From positions 1-28,711 of the forward strand of contig JAJOHG010000326.1 in assembly GCA_021029095.1 (NCBI GenBank): a stretch of 28,711 bases of DNA, written 5' to 3'. The notes below the pieces were generated by a model. It was not told the origin of the DNA, ran no database searches, and was given only the letters and a program-made list of their open reading frames with translations. Positions 10,299-22,339 of this stretch are shown here, piece after piece. This DNA comes from Phellopilus nigrolimitatus (Eukaryota > Basidiomycota > Agaricomycetes > Hymenochaetales > Hymenochaetaceae). Positions within the stretch are counted from its first letter, which is position 1, and each line of letters begins with the position of its first letter. A program made the translations under genes and the position numbers.

Positions 10299-12573
10299 AT
10301 GGCATTGCCAACAAGGGGTCATGTTATTATTGAAACGACTGTCGGAGAGCTCGACATAGAGCTTTGGTCAAAGGTGCGTGTATACCTCTCGCGAGATTGC
10401 AGTAGCTTTATCTCTGAGTTTTCCAGGAAACGCCGAAAACATGCCGGAACTTCATTGCTCTTGCTATGGAAGGTACGTCGTACTCGTTTGTTCTTTTACA
10501 AGATACTGAACTAGTTCCGGTACAGGATATTACGACGGTGTCATCTTCCACAGGTACGCTGTCATAATCACATGTCAGCTCGGCCGGGGGTGAACATCAG
10601 AGTAGAGTCGTACCCGATTTCCTTGTGCAAACAGGAGATCGGACTGGAACAGGAGGGGGTGGAGAGTCCTTCTATGGAGGTATCTCTCTTAATTATCCTC
10701 GTCGACTAGCTCATTTTAGGATACTAATGTCGAGAATTTACTACCTAGAACCTTTCGAGACGAAATCCATCCGCGGTTGCGCTATGCACACCGAGGTCTT
10801 GTCGGAATGGCGAATAATGGAGTGAAGGATTCGAACGACTCGCAGTTTTTCTTCACGCTAGGTCAGAAACTTGAGCTCGTGATCGGCATTTACTAACATT
10901 CATCCTGGCTCTCGTCACTTTGACATTCTCAGATCGGGCGGACGAGCTGCATGGGAAGCACACATTGTTTGGTCGCTGCGTTGGAGACACCATCTTCAGT
11001 CAGTGCTCTGCGCTTCTCCCGTATCATTGTCGCTCCATGACGACAGTCACTGACGTTACTTCGTCCATCCCCATTGCTTCTAATTTTATGCAGATGTGAT
11101 GAAAATTGGGAGCATGGGTGAGTTCTTTCGAGCCGGAACGATGTGCACCTTTGTTAGAGCTGCCGGGCTGAGTGTTTGATTACGCTAAGAGCTTGATGAC
11201 GACGGCCGGCCGTTGTAGTGCGTCAATACACGACCTTAATCACTTGCTGTGCAGGAACGCTGATTTAGATGCACGAACTATCTTTTGTTACAATGATGAT
11301 GTCTCAGTCCGCCAAAGATCAAAACCATACGCATCATCGACAACCCGTTCGAAGACATCGTACCCCGTATCACTGCGGCTGAAAAACGGGCACAACACCG
11401 TGCGCGTGAGCAGGTGCAACGAGAGCGTGAAGAGGAAGTCCGGAGGAAGGGTGCAAAGAAGTATCTCCTGCGTTGCTTCCCATTTTTCACGATTTCGCCC
11501 TGATTGGTTTTCACGTTTTATCAGGGACATAAAATTACTCAGTTTTCAAGATGATGAGAATGGGGAAGAGGAGCCGGTCGTTTTCAAGAAAAAAGCTATT
11601 GTCCGGCCCGATCGTGCGTTTTTTCCGACTGTTTTTAAAGTTAATCACTAACAAATAGTTTTCATCAGTCGTGGATAACTCCGAACAGCTTGCGGTCAGT
11701 ATCAACCCAGACCTAATTAAGCAGTCGTCTGGCAGCGAAATACCGACGCTCAAATCGCATAGTGAGCTGGAACGCGAGGATAAAAACACTGATGAGAAGA
11801 CTGCAAAGGTAAATCGCTGTTCTTATTCATTTGTTGCAAGGGGTTTGATTAAATTGAATCTTAACCATGTAGTTTGACAAGCCAAAGAAAAAGGAATCAG
11901 ACAGCAATAGCAGCGTCGTTGGATTAAGGGAGAAGTATGCTAAGGAGCAGGCTACAGCTGAGTGCGTAAATTTTTATTTTGCGTTCCGCTGCTGTGCTGA
12001 AGCCAATGCATCAGGACCGAACGGCAGCAGCAGATTTCGAAACTCGAGAAAGAGATCCGAAAACTAGATTCGAAACGCGCGGGAGGAAACAGTTCTGATT
12101 CTGAAGGAGATCACAAGAAAAAGAAAGCAAAGCGATCTTATCTCGAAGAGGAACTTGCAAAATACGAGAAGACACGAGGACTGAAGAGCAAGAAGGACGG
12201 GAAGAGGAAAGCGAGGGACGAGGGAGATGTCTTAGCGAAGATGAACGCCTTCAAGAGTAAACTGAAAGGGTCATTTTTGGATGACGACGAAGAGACACCA
12301 GAATTGGAGACTCTGGAGATGAAGGATAGTTCTGGGACGAATGAAACCATTGGCGGTGAGAACGCGGAAAGTGCAATGGAGGTTGACACAGACACCGGCT
12401 TCCTATCTCACAAACTCAGTTTCCCGAAGGGCAACGACGAGGAGGTTGCGAAGGCTGAACGAGACTACGAAGTTATTGATCCCCGTCAGCGAAGCGCTCG
12501 TGCGAAGGAGGAGGAGCGGGAGCGGAAGAAACACGCGAGGCCGAAGGATGGGAGGAGGGGTTATCGACGGTGA
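10299..12573 (+). CDS. CWC27: CWC27-type spliceosomal cyclophilin
   Basis: Component of the activated spliceosome. Thirteen exons: 10299-10373, 10427-10472, 10526-10553, 10606-10679, 10760-10861, 10933-10998, 11094-11117, 11190-11217, 11308-11460, 11525-11613, 11669-11808, 11873-11961 and 12015-12573, giving 490 aa. The cyclophilin domain (about 1-165) shows GHVIIETTVGELDIELW, FHRVVPDFLVQTGD and SQFFFTL. Glu113 (ADELHGKH) replaces the Trp of active cyclophilins, as in known CWC27 proteins, which are considered poor isomerases. The C-terminal half is a charged coiled-coil tail with KAIVRPD, VVGLREKY, RSYLEEELAKYEKTRGLK and a Lys/Arg-rich end. Oddity: with the expected acceptor at 10748, the conserved GEPFxDE motif runs one base short and the frame breaks. 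Using the next AG (exon from 10760) restores frame but loses four residues. Exons 7 and 8 are micro-exons of 24 and 28 nt. Confidence 0.93.
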
Positions 12574-13023
12574 TTCGCGGGACACCTGTGTCGCTTCTTG
12601 AAAGAACCTTCGCGGTGCGCAGGGGTATCGTTTTCTTGTAATCTTCATGCACTGCCTAGACGTCATGCGTCCCTCGAACAGTAAATTCGCGGGCGGCTGA
12701 GCGGAGGCGACGATGTCATGTTTACCGTGAAGACTGGTAAGCGAATGATTTACCTTAAATGTCGTTACGCTTCTCTTCTCCCATATTTGTTGGATAACTT
12801 TGTATATGTCGTGCAAATTCGTACTATACATATGCTTTGCATTGAAAACTCGATTTTGCAGCAACTCGGAGCCCGGGAAGTCGATTCAGTCGAGTCAGGA
12901 GGCATCGCATCGAGAGGCTGTGCTTTTCGCCCCGATTAGGAAGTCGAGTGTTGTGCCGCCACATCCAACCGCAGAGCATCTCACCAACATCCTTGTCCTC
13001 CTTTTGCTTCATCTTCATCTATC
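12574..13023. other. Tandem intergenic region, CWC27 3' end and UBC6 promoter
   Basis: About 450 bp with no supported gene. A pyrimidine-rich stretch, including CTTCATCTTCATC, lies immediately before the UBC6 start and is typical of a fungal 5' leader. The CWC27 terminator must be in the left part. Confidence 0.5.
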
Positions 13024-14308
13024 ATGGCCTCCAAGGCAGCCTACAAACGCGTAAGTACTTGTGTCATCTCCATCGCGCTGATGCTGCTTGTGCGCCCGTT
13101 ACGATCACACTCTGACACTGCTTCCCACCGCAGTTGACAAAGGAGTATGTGGTGATGCAGAGAGAGCCACCCCCGTTCGTGTGGGCTGCGCCCGACGAGA
13201 AGAACATTTTGCACTGTGAGTCCGGACGCGTTGAGCTGGCGTCTCGAACGAACTGAACCGTTTTTTTTTAGGGAACTTTATCATTGTACGTCTGCGCTAC
13301 GTGTTTTGCGATCTCGTGCGTTATAGCACTGACCTTCTTAACTTCTAGCGTGGCCCGCCAGATAGCCCATACGCCAACGGAGAATACTATGGAGTTGTGG
13401 TCTTCCCTGCAGAATACCCTTTCAAACCACCAGGGATCAAGATGCTTACGCCCTCTGGTCGCTTCCAGCCTGATAAGAAGATCTGCTTCTCCATGTCAGA
13501 CTTCCACCCGGGGTCGTGGAATCCAGCCTGGAGTGTGGCTACGATGTACGTTTGCTGTATGACTGCTTATCGCTAGCCGATACTGACTGGCGAACAGCTT
13601 GACGGGACTTCTTTCGTTTATGCTGTCAGACGAGATGACAACAGGCTCTGTTACGGCTTCTAATGCAGACAAGCGCGCTTACGCAGCAAAGTCACATTTA
13701 TGGAATATTCAAAACAAGAAATTTAGAGATGCATTTCCAGACGTGAGTTAATTGCTTGATTTTCCTCCTTTCTTCTCTCGTTTTTGCTTTGCGTTTCAAT
13801 TTTATCCAAGTACTTCAATGGTTGAGACCATTTTTGTGTGTTTTTCGTCATCTTTCCAGATTTGTTTCTGGTTGCCAACCGTTTTGGCTTACATGAACCT
13901 GAGATTGATGAATGCTTACTATTTCATATACTTTAACAGCATATTGATCCTGTAATGAAAGATCTGCCAAATATGGCGCAAAAGGAACGTGGCCTTTCCG
14001 CGAAGGCTGCCCCTCTCCTTTCGCCAACGTCTTCCGCCGCAAGCTCTTCAAGTTTTGCGCCTAGCCCCACAACGCCTTTGTCGGCCAATTCGACGGTTTC
14101 GGCTGGGACACAAGGCGACATTACTGGTACGAAGGGACTGCCGACTCAGGGTGCGAAGCCAAAGACAAAGGAGTCAAGCGCAGCTACTCCACAGGGGGCG
14201 GCGCGTGGCGCGCTTTCCTGGGGCCAAGTTATGTGGCAGAAGTGGTACTGGGGCATATTCATAGCCGTGGCGTTGGCGGTATCGAGTCGATTGACTGGAA
14301 GCTCGTGA
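13024..14308 (+). CDS. UBC6: UBC6-type tail-anchored ubiquitin-conjugating enzyme (E2)
   Basis: E2 of the endoplasmic-reticulum membrane acting with ERAD ubiquitin ligases. Six exons: 13024-13050, 13134-13215, 13272-13285, 13349-13545, 13598-13742 and 13940-14308, giving 277 aa with all phases closing. Exon 3 is only 14 nt. The UBC fold shows [37 protein letters not shown], then [19 protein letters not shown] with catalytic Cys87, the same residue number as in yeast Ubc6. The family lacks the HPN motif of other E2s, as here. Residues about 165-250 form a Ser/Pro/Thr/Ala-rich linker. A single hydrophobic helix near the C-terminus (about 257-273, following WYW) fits a tail anchor. The last intron (197 nt) is long for this window. 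Start choice is secure: [14 protein letters not shown] matches the family N-terminus. Confidence 0.96.
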
Positions 14309-14757
14309 GACCTGTCTGCGAGTCGTGGGGAAGCAGCAACGTCTGGTAATGATTATAATAGATATCCCGGTTTACAGGTTTATCGTGCGCTCTTGCAGAG
14401 CCAGTATACTCGGGATGGCTTCGAGCGCACGTATTTCTGCGCGTAATGGAACCACAAGCATTTCTCTATAAACCGTCGAATCCCTGTAAATTTATGTTTT
14501 CTTCACACTCTTGATATGATCCTTATTCCTGGGCTATTTCTGTCAGGCTTTTGTGCTTCACCCACTCCTTATATTCCCACTTCCCACTTCTATTGTACAA
14601 TGTAACAACGGCGATTGCTTGCGCGGATGATGAAATTCAAGTTCCTTAGGACTATTATGGTAAACAGTTGATCATGAAACAAAGATTGCCTTCGAACTAT
14701 AATTACAGAAACATACAGGCTACAGCATTGGATTTTATAACAATGATAACACAGATT
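14309..14757. other. Convergent intergenic region between UBC6 and CDC8
   Basis: About 450 bp holding the two 3' ends. It is AT-rich near 14640-14757. I see no coding signal, repeat or RNA gene in it. Confidence 0.5.
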
Positions 14758-15647
14758 TCACGAAGACATGATGTGAGAACTCCAAAGTTTGCAAAGAGGG
14801 TTTAGTTCAGCATTCCCAAGGAGAGTATCTACTTCGTTCCGAATATCGACCTTCACCGCATCGAGTGTTCTACCTGCATCAACAGTGATCCACCTCAGAG
14901 CCTCCTTGTCTTGTGCCTCCACCGCAATGGTCGCGAAGATCTCCCTAACACGCCGTTGAATTTCCTCTTTCTCATACCGTTCCTCGCCATACCCACCGCG
15001 CTCCTTCGCCTTCTCCGGAGAAATGTCGAGAAAGAACGTGAGATCTGGGGCGGGAAGCGACACGTCGGGCGCGCGGCACCATGCAAAAGGAAGCCCCTTA
15101 GATGCAGAGAATGCAACGCCGGAGAAAGCGTAGCGGTCACAAATGATCGTGGTGCCTTCGGCGAGTGCGCGTTCGATGCTCGTGCTGTACAACCGGCGTT
15201 GATATGAGCGGAGACGCAGATGGGGGCACACATGAAGATGTAGATGGAAGGCGCGAATAGAAGAGGCGACGTGGGAAACGCGTACAAGTAAGAAGGGCGG
15301 CTTTCACTTACGCCAGCTCCCAGCGGTTCGCGGAAAAGAGGAGGTGGATCGCGCGGTCGTCGACGTCCGATTCTGAACGCAAGTACGCATCGATCATCTT
15401 TCCGATGGGCGTCGTCCTGTCTTGTGGGTCCGAAGCAAAGAATGGAGACACAAGCACGGTGTGCACATTGTCAGACCTGTCGGCAAGAGAACGCGAGAGC
15501 GTGGTAATTCTGACCAGGGAATTTCATGAGCTTTGCCGGAACATTCGAGCGTTCTAAATGCGACAAGAGAGCTGCTGCCTGTGTGCTTTTCCCAGATCTG
15601 TCGAGCCCCTCAATGACAATGAATGCTCCCCGGTGAATAGTAGTCAT
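14758..15647 (-). CDS. CDC8: Thymidylate kinase
   Basis: Phosphorylates dTMP to dTDP with ATP in the dTTP synthesis pathway. Three exons read leftward: 15647-15515, 15420-15312 and 15184-14758, giving 222 aa, a normal length for eukaryotic thymidylate kinase; all phases close. Visible motifs are the P-loop GLDRSGKST at residues 14-22, DRTTPIGKMIDAYL at 45-58, the SANRWEL segment at 74-80, the DRY motif (ICDRYAFSG) at 97-99, and the LID region ERGGYGEERYEKEEIQRRV. The start at Met15647 is chosen because the conserved fold begins directly after it (MTTIHRGAFIVIEGLDRSGK). The open frame reaches further upstream but without conserved sequence. It lies convergent with UBC6. Confidence 0.95.
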
Positions 15648-16014
15648 ATCAAGGATGAAGGCAGGTTGAGAAGCACGCGTTGTCAACTTGACACATATCT
15701 CCCACGATAAGCTTCCTTTGAGCGGACAAACTCGTGTGGAAGCAGGACCTTCGTATATTTGCTCAGTGCAAGTCCGTTCTTTCTCCTCTCTTGCTGTTGA
15801 CAAGCTTCGCTTTCACGAATTCTGCTGGTCAAGAAAGGCTTAAACTAATGCACGCGGCCTTGAACCTACCACACTTTCTTTCCGCCGTTCTCACACTGTC
15901 ATCCTCTGGAGGATCGGTCCATCATTATAAATAGCTTAGGTTTATCAACATCTTCGACGCGCTGGGGCCCGAGAGGGAGCGAGACCGGACAAGAATTCGG
16001 AGAATGTAAAGCCG
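15648..16014. other. Upstream region of CDC8
   Basis: About 370 bp with no supported gene. It contains the CDC8 promoter on the minus strand and the 3' end of the doubtful small gene at 16015-16415. No clear element is recognised. Confidence 0.45.
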
Positions 16015-16415
16015 TTAACTTTCGCGACCGAATGTATGTGCATAGAGTTGCGCTCTCACGATATCGGCCACCCTCGGTTCCACTATCATTGCCATCATAC
16101 CTACCTGCTCGATTAAGCCCAATGCACGCTTGATTTCGGAGTTCTGAGACGCTACCTTTGCGCATGATTTTGCATCCTTGTCATCGATGAATTGTTAAGC
16201 TTGATTTTTGGTTCTCCGAGAAGAACAACACAGAAGCAAACCGGAGCATTTACATAGGGGCCAACCTACCCGCGAGGTCATATATCTCCTTGTGGATGTC
16301 CGGAGTCGCACGAACAGTCGGACAGCCCATGGTCGCTATGAGGAAGAAGTTGAAGAGGAGTAAGTTGAGGTGAAAGAAGTTCCCAGTGATTTCAGCTTAC
16401 CCTGGATCGCGCCAT
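16015..16415 (-). pseudogene. Small gene or decayed gene, unrecognised; two conflicting exon models
   Basis: The 3' exon (16176-16015, 54 codons to TAA) reads like a real protein: DAKSCAKVASQNSEIKRALG, then GMMAMIVEPRVADIVRAQLY and HTFGRES. Upstream, two models compete. Model one starts at 16415 (MARSR), uses a gtaagc intron 16336-16400, a second exon 16335-16270 and a third intron ending at 16177. It gives 80 aa in phase, but exon 2 reads as Arg-rich, unnatural sequence. Model two starts at 16330 (MGCPTVRATPDIHKEIYDLA), which looks more protein-like. Joining it in frame at the acceptor 16200-16201 meets a TAA at 16195-16197 before continuing QFIDDKDAKSC. That pattern fits one nonsense change in an otherwise intact small gene. 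I do not recognise the family. It sits at the edge of the gene-poor region. Confidence 0.4.
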
Positions 16416-19400
16416 GTCTGTGAGTATCTACAAAGCGATATTGCAGTCTAGCAAGCTATCCCGCGGGCGTACGCTCGTCTAATCCTTTTTAATCAACCTG
16501 TAGTTCGAAGTCAAGTCGGGAATCAGGAAGTACGGCTGATGCAATCTAATATGGCCCTCAGTACTTCACTACTCAACGTCTCGTCTGAATGTGGCTTGTG
16601 TTTCCAGATGATGGCTACCCGGGAGCCGGGACCTGAGAGCATATGTTTGCGGTTCCATTCTAAGACATCTGCCATGTTATACTTAATGTTGGCCATTTGG
16701 ATCCGCCTTTCAGAAGCCTAGTCTGAGTAATGCCTCTGAGTCAACTGTTGTGGCATGATGATCCATGCGCGCGCAGAACACGGCCTTGCAGCTCGAAGCA
16801 CAATCAAAAGGAGGTGAGGTATATATCTGAATGCAACAGGAAAGCCTATACATCGGACACGAGCACGCCTTCATCGACCTACTTGAAACCTCAAGAAACC
16901 AACTCTACAGGGCCGCGAGAAGTCTCCGATCATTCGGATTGGTCTCTCGTCTCTCGCCTGGTCTCAGCAATCCGACGCCGAACTGCTGCGGCTCTTTGTG
17001 ATGACCCGTCTGGTCTTCCTGTTCGGCTATCTTGTAGGATTGATGCTCAATATTCAATCCTTGCACAGATAAGATTAACTGTTCCTACGCGGTCTTGATC
17101 GCTCAGTGGATGTGCTTCTCCCGCGAACCGTATGTGCTGTTGGCAGCACCGCAATGATCAGCCCGTTTTTCGGACGTCTCCGTGCTCTCGTTCCCTTCGG
17201 GGGCACCTTTGTAATCGCGGCCCAGGTTCCCATCACACGAAGTGTGCCGCGATGTCTAGCTAAGCCTTCTCCTACATTTATTAAAGTGCCGAGCTTCTCA
17301 GATTGTGCTCATTTCGCCACCATAGTCACTCGAGTCTCGATTTTCATCTCCGCCCCCTTACGCGTGAGTTGGAAGGCTTATGCTGAAAGTCATGACGCGT
17401 TCAGGTTGCCACGCTGCACTTATTCCCTCTTTGCGTTTTCCATTCAAGTCACCTGCATATACTTCCGCGCTTTTGGCAGACACCCGTGATCGAAAAACAT
17501 GGGAGTTGCCCCACTTCCAATGATCTTGGCCAGCGAGCAGCCACATTATCGTGTGTGATTATTCGCACCTTGCGGGGCCAATACGGAGTTGTCGACTCCC
17601 CGCTTATTTTATTCCGATACATCGGAACTTGAAGTCATCTAGCTGACCGTTTCCGTATCTAGAGACGGCTCCCTTCGATGCTTGAGCATCCGGCTCCGAT
17701 TAACTCGCCGGATTGTCTAAGTATTGGGCTACGATGGAGACGTCGCACTTTCCGTATGTCACACTTGTTGAGCAGGCGACTGGTCTAAACTGAGCGAGTA
17801 TTTGAGCGTTCGAGGTCCAGGTTTTCAGAAGATTACTATCATCCGCACGCAGGAACAGAATGAGCGACATGCATGTAATTTGAACTTCAAAATATGTAGT
17901 GCGGAGTGAAAGTCATACAAAAACACAACAAAAACTCAAAAGAAAGTGCATGTTCTAAAACGTCTACCGAAACCTTTGTTCATAATAACGTTTTTACTTG
18001 ACGGCATGTCCATTGTATATGGTTTACTACAAACTTTCGAGATCATGTCCTATTATTTGGTGTCAAAGAGCGTGGTCCATTGACTCGTGACCACTAAAAA
18101 GGAGCTCTTCCCAGCATCACCAGCATCACCCGGTGGACCGTCTCTGTCTGAACAAATGGATCTGGTAGTCATCGACTCATCGTGGTTTCCTCGGAGATGA
18201 GACGCAGACGACTCAGGAATCGAAGTAGGCTATGTTTGCTCGCGGGGGACTCTTGGTTTCAAGGAGGCGATGAAAGGTCAGGCAGCCTTACATCGGACAA
18301 CGGCAACCTCCATGTCGGAATCGAGGTCCGCTGCGTGCGAAGCTGATGTTGAGCTTCGAAGGAACCCGAGCTTGGTCGAAACGGTGCATGTTTTCGCATA
18401 GAGATTATAATCTACGTGCACATCGGTGCTTAGTCTTCTCGGAAGTATTGTATTTTTTTTTTCTTACTTGAGAATCTTCGGCTTTTTACAATCAACGAGC
18501 CTGTGGCTCGCGTCCGATCTTGTCGATCTCATAGCGCGGATCTTTTTGTCTTATCTGAGACATTACTATAGGATGACGTATCCAAGATTTGCGTTGCCGG
18601 ACTTCTTAGTCGCGTTCAATTCCCTCTGTGCTGTGACTACTACCCAGTCCCACTGGCAGTCTCGGGTTCGTTGTCGGGCAGCAGCGTCCTTGTTCTCTCC
18701 ATCAGTGGACTTACGAGTACCGTATACGACTGCATCTCGATAACACTCTCACGTCCGCAATAGCCCATCAGTTGAGGCTCCTGGGGTTCATACTACCAAA
18801 GGATCAAGCCAAGAAGCTGTTGCAGACAACTTTATACCTGATTTCGAAGATCAGTCATATTTTCCAAGTAACCGGAACAGCAGCAATCTCGATCATCTAT
18901 AAAAACTACTCTTTGTCATTGCAACGATCTACCGTCTACAGCCTCATTCGTCTGAATGCTATAAATGCTCACATCTGCTGATAGTGTCATCACCGGCACT
19001 GCGTGGCTACGCTCTACTTTTATGGTCGCAGATCTGCTCGCAGCGCAGCCGCTGCCTCACCGTTTCGACCGACACTCACGCGATCTAAGAGCCCTCTCTC
19101 CGCATCTCGTATCCGCCTCCCATGGACTGTCGGTCGTAGCAGTAAATATAGGAGAAACTCACGCCCTTATTCTCCCATTTGCTGTATTATCGGACCTTCC
19201 TTCAGGCTCGGTGAAACTGTCTTTCCATACAAGGCACTTTCCCCACCTGGAGCTTAGAGTATCGGTGTGGGCTATAATGCTTTTTGCGCTGATTGACAGG
19301 GCGAGTTTATTACCACGGGGAGAATGAACCCGATTCATCTCAATGCCGATGCAAAAGTGGCATGTGCAGAATGGTTTAGCGCTTTAATTTGCTATGCCTT

Positions 19401-22339
19401 TATCTGCAGGTTCAACTCCTGTTCCAACTCTACTCAATGCCTTAGTCAATTCCGGGCCTAGTCCCTAGCCCCGTTTCCGCCCTGGTCTCTGGAAAAGAGT
19501 CGACAAATTCGTCGACAAACGCGCTTGTCGGGCAATTAGATGCGTCAGAAACACACCTCCGATGCTTTACTCCGGTGTTCTGCCGAGCCCGCCAATGACT
19601 AGGCCGATGAAAGGAATCCAACGGACTTTACAGCGAGGATGTCGATTTTGACATCATCTTGGTATGTCCGTAAAAAGATATGGCAAACGCCAAGAAGCAG
19701 ACATTCTTTTTTAGAGCGCGTCTGAAGTCGAAGACAGTCCTTGCTTCGCACTGAGGCTTCGGATGCGGGATTCCCTCGATCGTAAGTTTGAGTGAGTTTT
19801 CTTTTCAACCATGTTTGATGTAATTGGAAGATCCCAACTGGGTTCTCATAAGGTCCGGTCCTAAAAACTCGTAAATACAGCAGCTCATTTTTTTCAGATT
19901 CAGAGGGATATACAGACCAAGTTTAGCTGCTGCGCCATTCAAAACGTGTGGCACACGCGGAGTAACGTCTCTTGGCGTGGAAGCGGTGTGCATACGAAAA
20001 AAATAAATAAATAAGAAACACAAACCTATTCACGTCAAGCTGCGTTCCTAGAAGCAAATGTACGCAAAGGGGACGATGTACCGCGGTAGCAGTCCGAAGA
20101 TGATCTGCGCGGGTACTTCGCTTTTTTGCGGGGAGAACTCGCTGTTCGCCTTCGCGATCCCGTCCACGCTTGCTTCGAGGCCTTCTACTTGGCCTTTACA
20201 CGAAGCGCATCGATCCCGCTTCCCGACGCACACTCCAACTTTATACCCAAAGTCTGTGAAGTCTCCGTTGTGCGGACTTTCTACGGACGCGGGTGTAATG
20301 TTTCCTGGACTCTCTGGGACCTTTGAGAACCCGTTAATAGTAAGAAGGCTCTCGCGCACTGTCCCAGCGCGGGCCGACCTGCGAGGTACGCCGTTTGAAA
20401 TGCGACGGCGAGCACTTGGCAGGCAATGTGTATTTTATCAATTAGCACGGGAAGCGGCAACGTCGAGCCTTTCGCGGCAATAATTGGTCCCGGCGCCCTC
20501 GCGCGTGAGAGTCTTTCAGTCCCTTGGCTACGTCTAATGCACTGCAGGCAGGCGCCGCCCGAGCCAACCCCCAAACGCAACCGTGTGAAGCCCTTATGGC
20601 GCAAACGAACGTCTTTAAATTTGCACTCGCGACCAGCCCCACAACAAGCCAAGCGCAAGCGGCTCAAAAGCGAAGATTTTTCTTCTAAATTGCGCTGTGG
20701 ATGGGGTGCGCTGATGCAGACCCGCACGAGGCCGCTTCGTTCACACGTCCCGCGGCCGCGGAAGGCAGGTCGCAGTCCGGTATGTCGCGCGAGCGGGTGG
20801 CTCGGCTACGCCCATGCCCCTTCAGCAGCGTCCCCCGTCGTCCCTAGCGCTTAGATTCTAAATTTTTGTATTGATCTTTCAATTTGGCCCTCGAGAGCAC
20901 ACGAGAGCGTCGTTGTAAATGATGAGAGCCGAAAGGAGCATTTGGATCGCCGATGCTGCGTATCCGTGTATATTCTGAACCGCTGTTGCTTGGTCGCCCA
21001 GACAAACCGAGATCTCAGACTGCTGTTGTTATCGTTGCGCGCCTTCAAATCGAATTCGGCTTTGCGACGATGGCGCCCCTTTGCGCGGGGATTCGTCCGC
21101 TCGTCACGAGGCTCGCGGGCGAAGCAGCAGATCGAGATCGGAAATCGAACTGAATTGTTTCCGACTCAAAAAAATGCGCTAACGTACACGTGCACGTGCT
21201 CTGATCCTTACAGCCTTCTGACGGCATGCATCGCTGCTAGGTCGCTTCGAAGCAACGCAAATTTGCGGTTTTCTCACTCGCCGCGCAAGCGATGAGAAAA
21301 AAAAATGAGAAGACGTCGGAGCATGGGACATGGATGAGAGCTGCACAGACGTCGGCGGCGTTTTGGTGGGGCATGCATATGGCCTTCTGCTTCGCTCACG
21401 AGGACCTCCTGCGTGCAGAGCATGCGGAAGATGCACAGTATTATGCGGCTCACATACAGCACTGGAACGTATATATTCGAAGACGGCGCAACTTGGCTGT
21501 TGAGCAGATCAACAGGGCTGTAAATTAGGTACTAATATGAGGTAAGTATACATAGCAGACGATAGCTGGCAGGAGGCAGTGATAGTAATACAGAAGGCGC
21601 CGTATGCGTCGTTGTCGATGTGGTGACGACGGGAAGAATTGGGTCGAGAATACAATCAAGGCACATGAATGGAGAGACGAGTGGAAAAGGCGAAGAGGTT
21701 GAAACTAGGAAAATTTGCAGCGAAGAAGACAAAAAAATATGTACCAAATATACAAACTTCATTTCATACGAAAAAATAACCAGGCTTTTGATTATGATAA
21801 TTTTGATTAAAAAATGTGCAGGTAGATGAAGCGAAGATGCTGGATTGCACCGATGTTGGAGCCCACAGCGTTGGTGGGCATTCGAAGCCCCCCCTCTCAC
21901 CTCCCGCGCTCCCACGCCATGAATGAATATGGGCTGATATGGGAAGGTGAGGTATCGCAATCCGGAAGGTATAGTCAATTAATGAGGTCACTGGGCGACG
22001 CGGCAAGCGAGAAGCGCGTGCATCCGTCCAACACAAACGGTCTAGCGCGCCGTAAATCGGCCCATAGCGTATTTCAGGACAAGCCGCGGACGGCGTGCGC
22101 ACGAAGCGAGGCGGGAAAAAGAAGTCGATGGATGTATGTTGTGTCACCGAAGCAGACGTGGTTTACACGGTCGGAGCGGAGCGGGCGAGGGCGGCAAGTG
22201 GGAGATGCACGGCGCAAACGTGCTGAGAAAGGCGATCGTCGCGGACGAGAGAAAAAAAAGTGGAGTGCGCTGAGAAATCACAGAGGGAATCGCTGCGTGT
22301 CGGTGAGAGCAGAAAAATGCGAGGCAATCCACAAGCAGT
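16416..22339. other. About 5.9 kb without a supportable gene
   Basis: Both strands were scanned. Open frames are short (mostly 60-150 codons), overlap in many frames, and carry no motif of reverse transcriptase, integrase, transposase, helicase or any host family. A minus-strand frame at 20359-20048 (103 codons, including CVGKRDRCASCKGQVEG) has fair amino-acid balance but no neighbour exons I can join. The segment 17850-18060 is AT-rich with A tracts. The segment 20.0-22.4 kb is GC-rich and keeps many CpG, so it is not a classic RIP-degraded block. A 9-bp unit CAGCATCAC is repeated twice at 18112-18129. I see no long terminal or inverted repeat by eye. It could be spacer, old mobile DNA or non-coding transcripts. 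Confidence 0.5.

Noticed and set aside
16015..16190. Resemblance of the small gene's helix (SEIKRALGLIEQ) to the N-terminus of fungal FAD synthase
   Set aside because: The diagnostic SFNGGKD motif that should follow is absent, and the frame ends soon after.
19372..19436. tRNA-like T-arm (GCAGG TTCAACT CCTGT) followed by seven bases that could be an acceptor strand
   Set aside because: No matching 5' acceptor strand, no proper anticodon arm and only a vague D-arm at the right distance. Probably chance.
20281..20727. 148-codon minus-strand open frame, plus the overlapping frame 20048-20359
   Set aside because: No family motif, no joinable exons and equal-quality frames on the other strand. 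Kept only as a remark in the gap entry.
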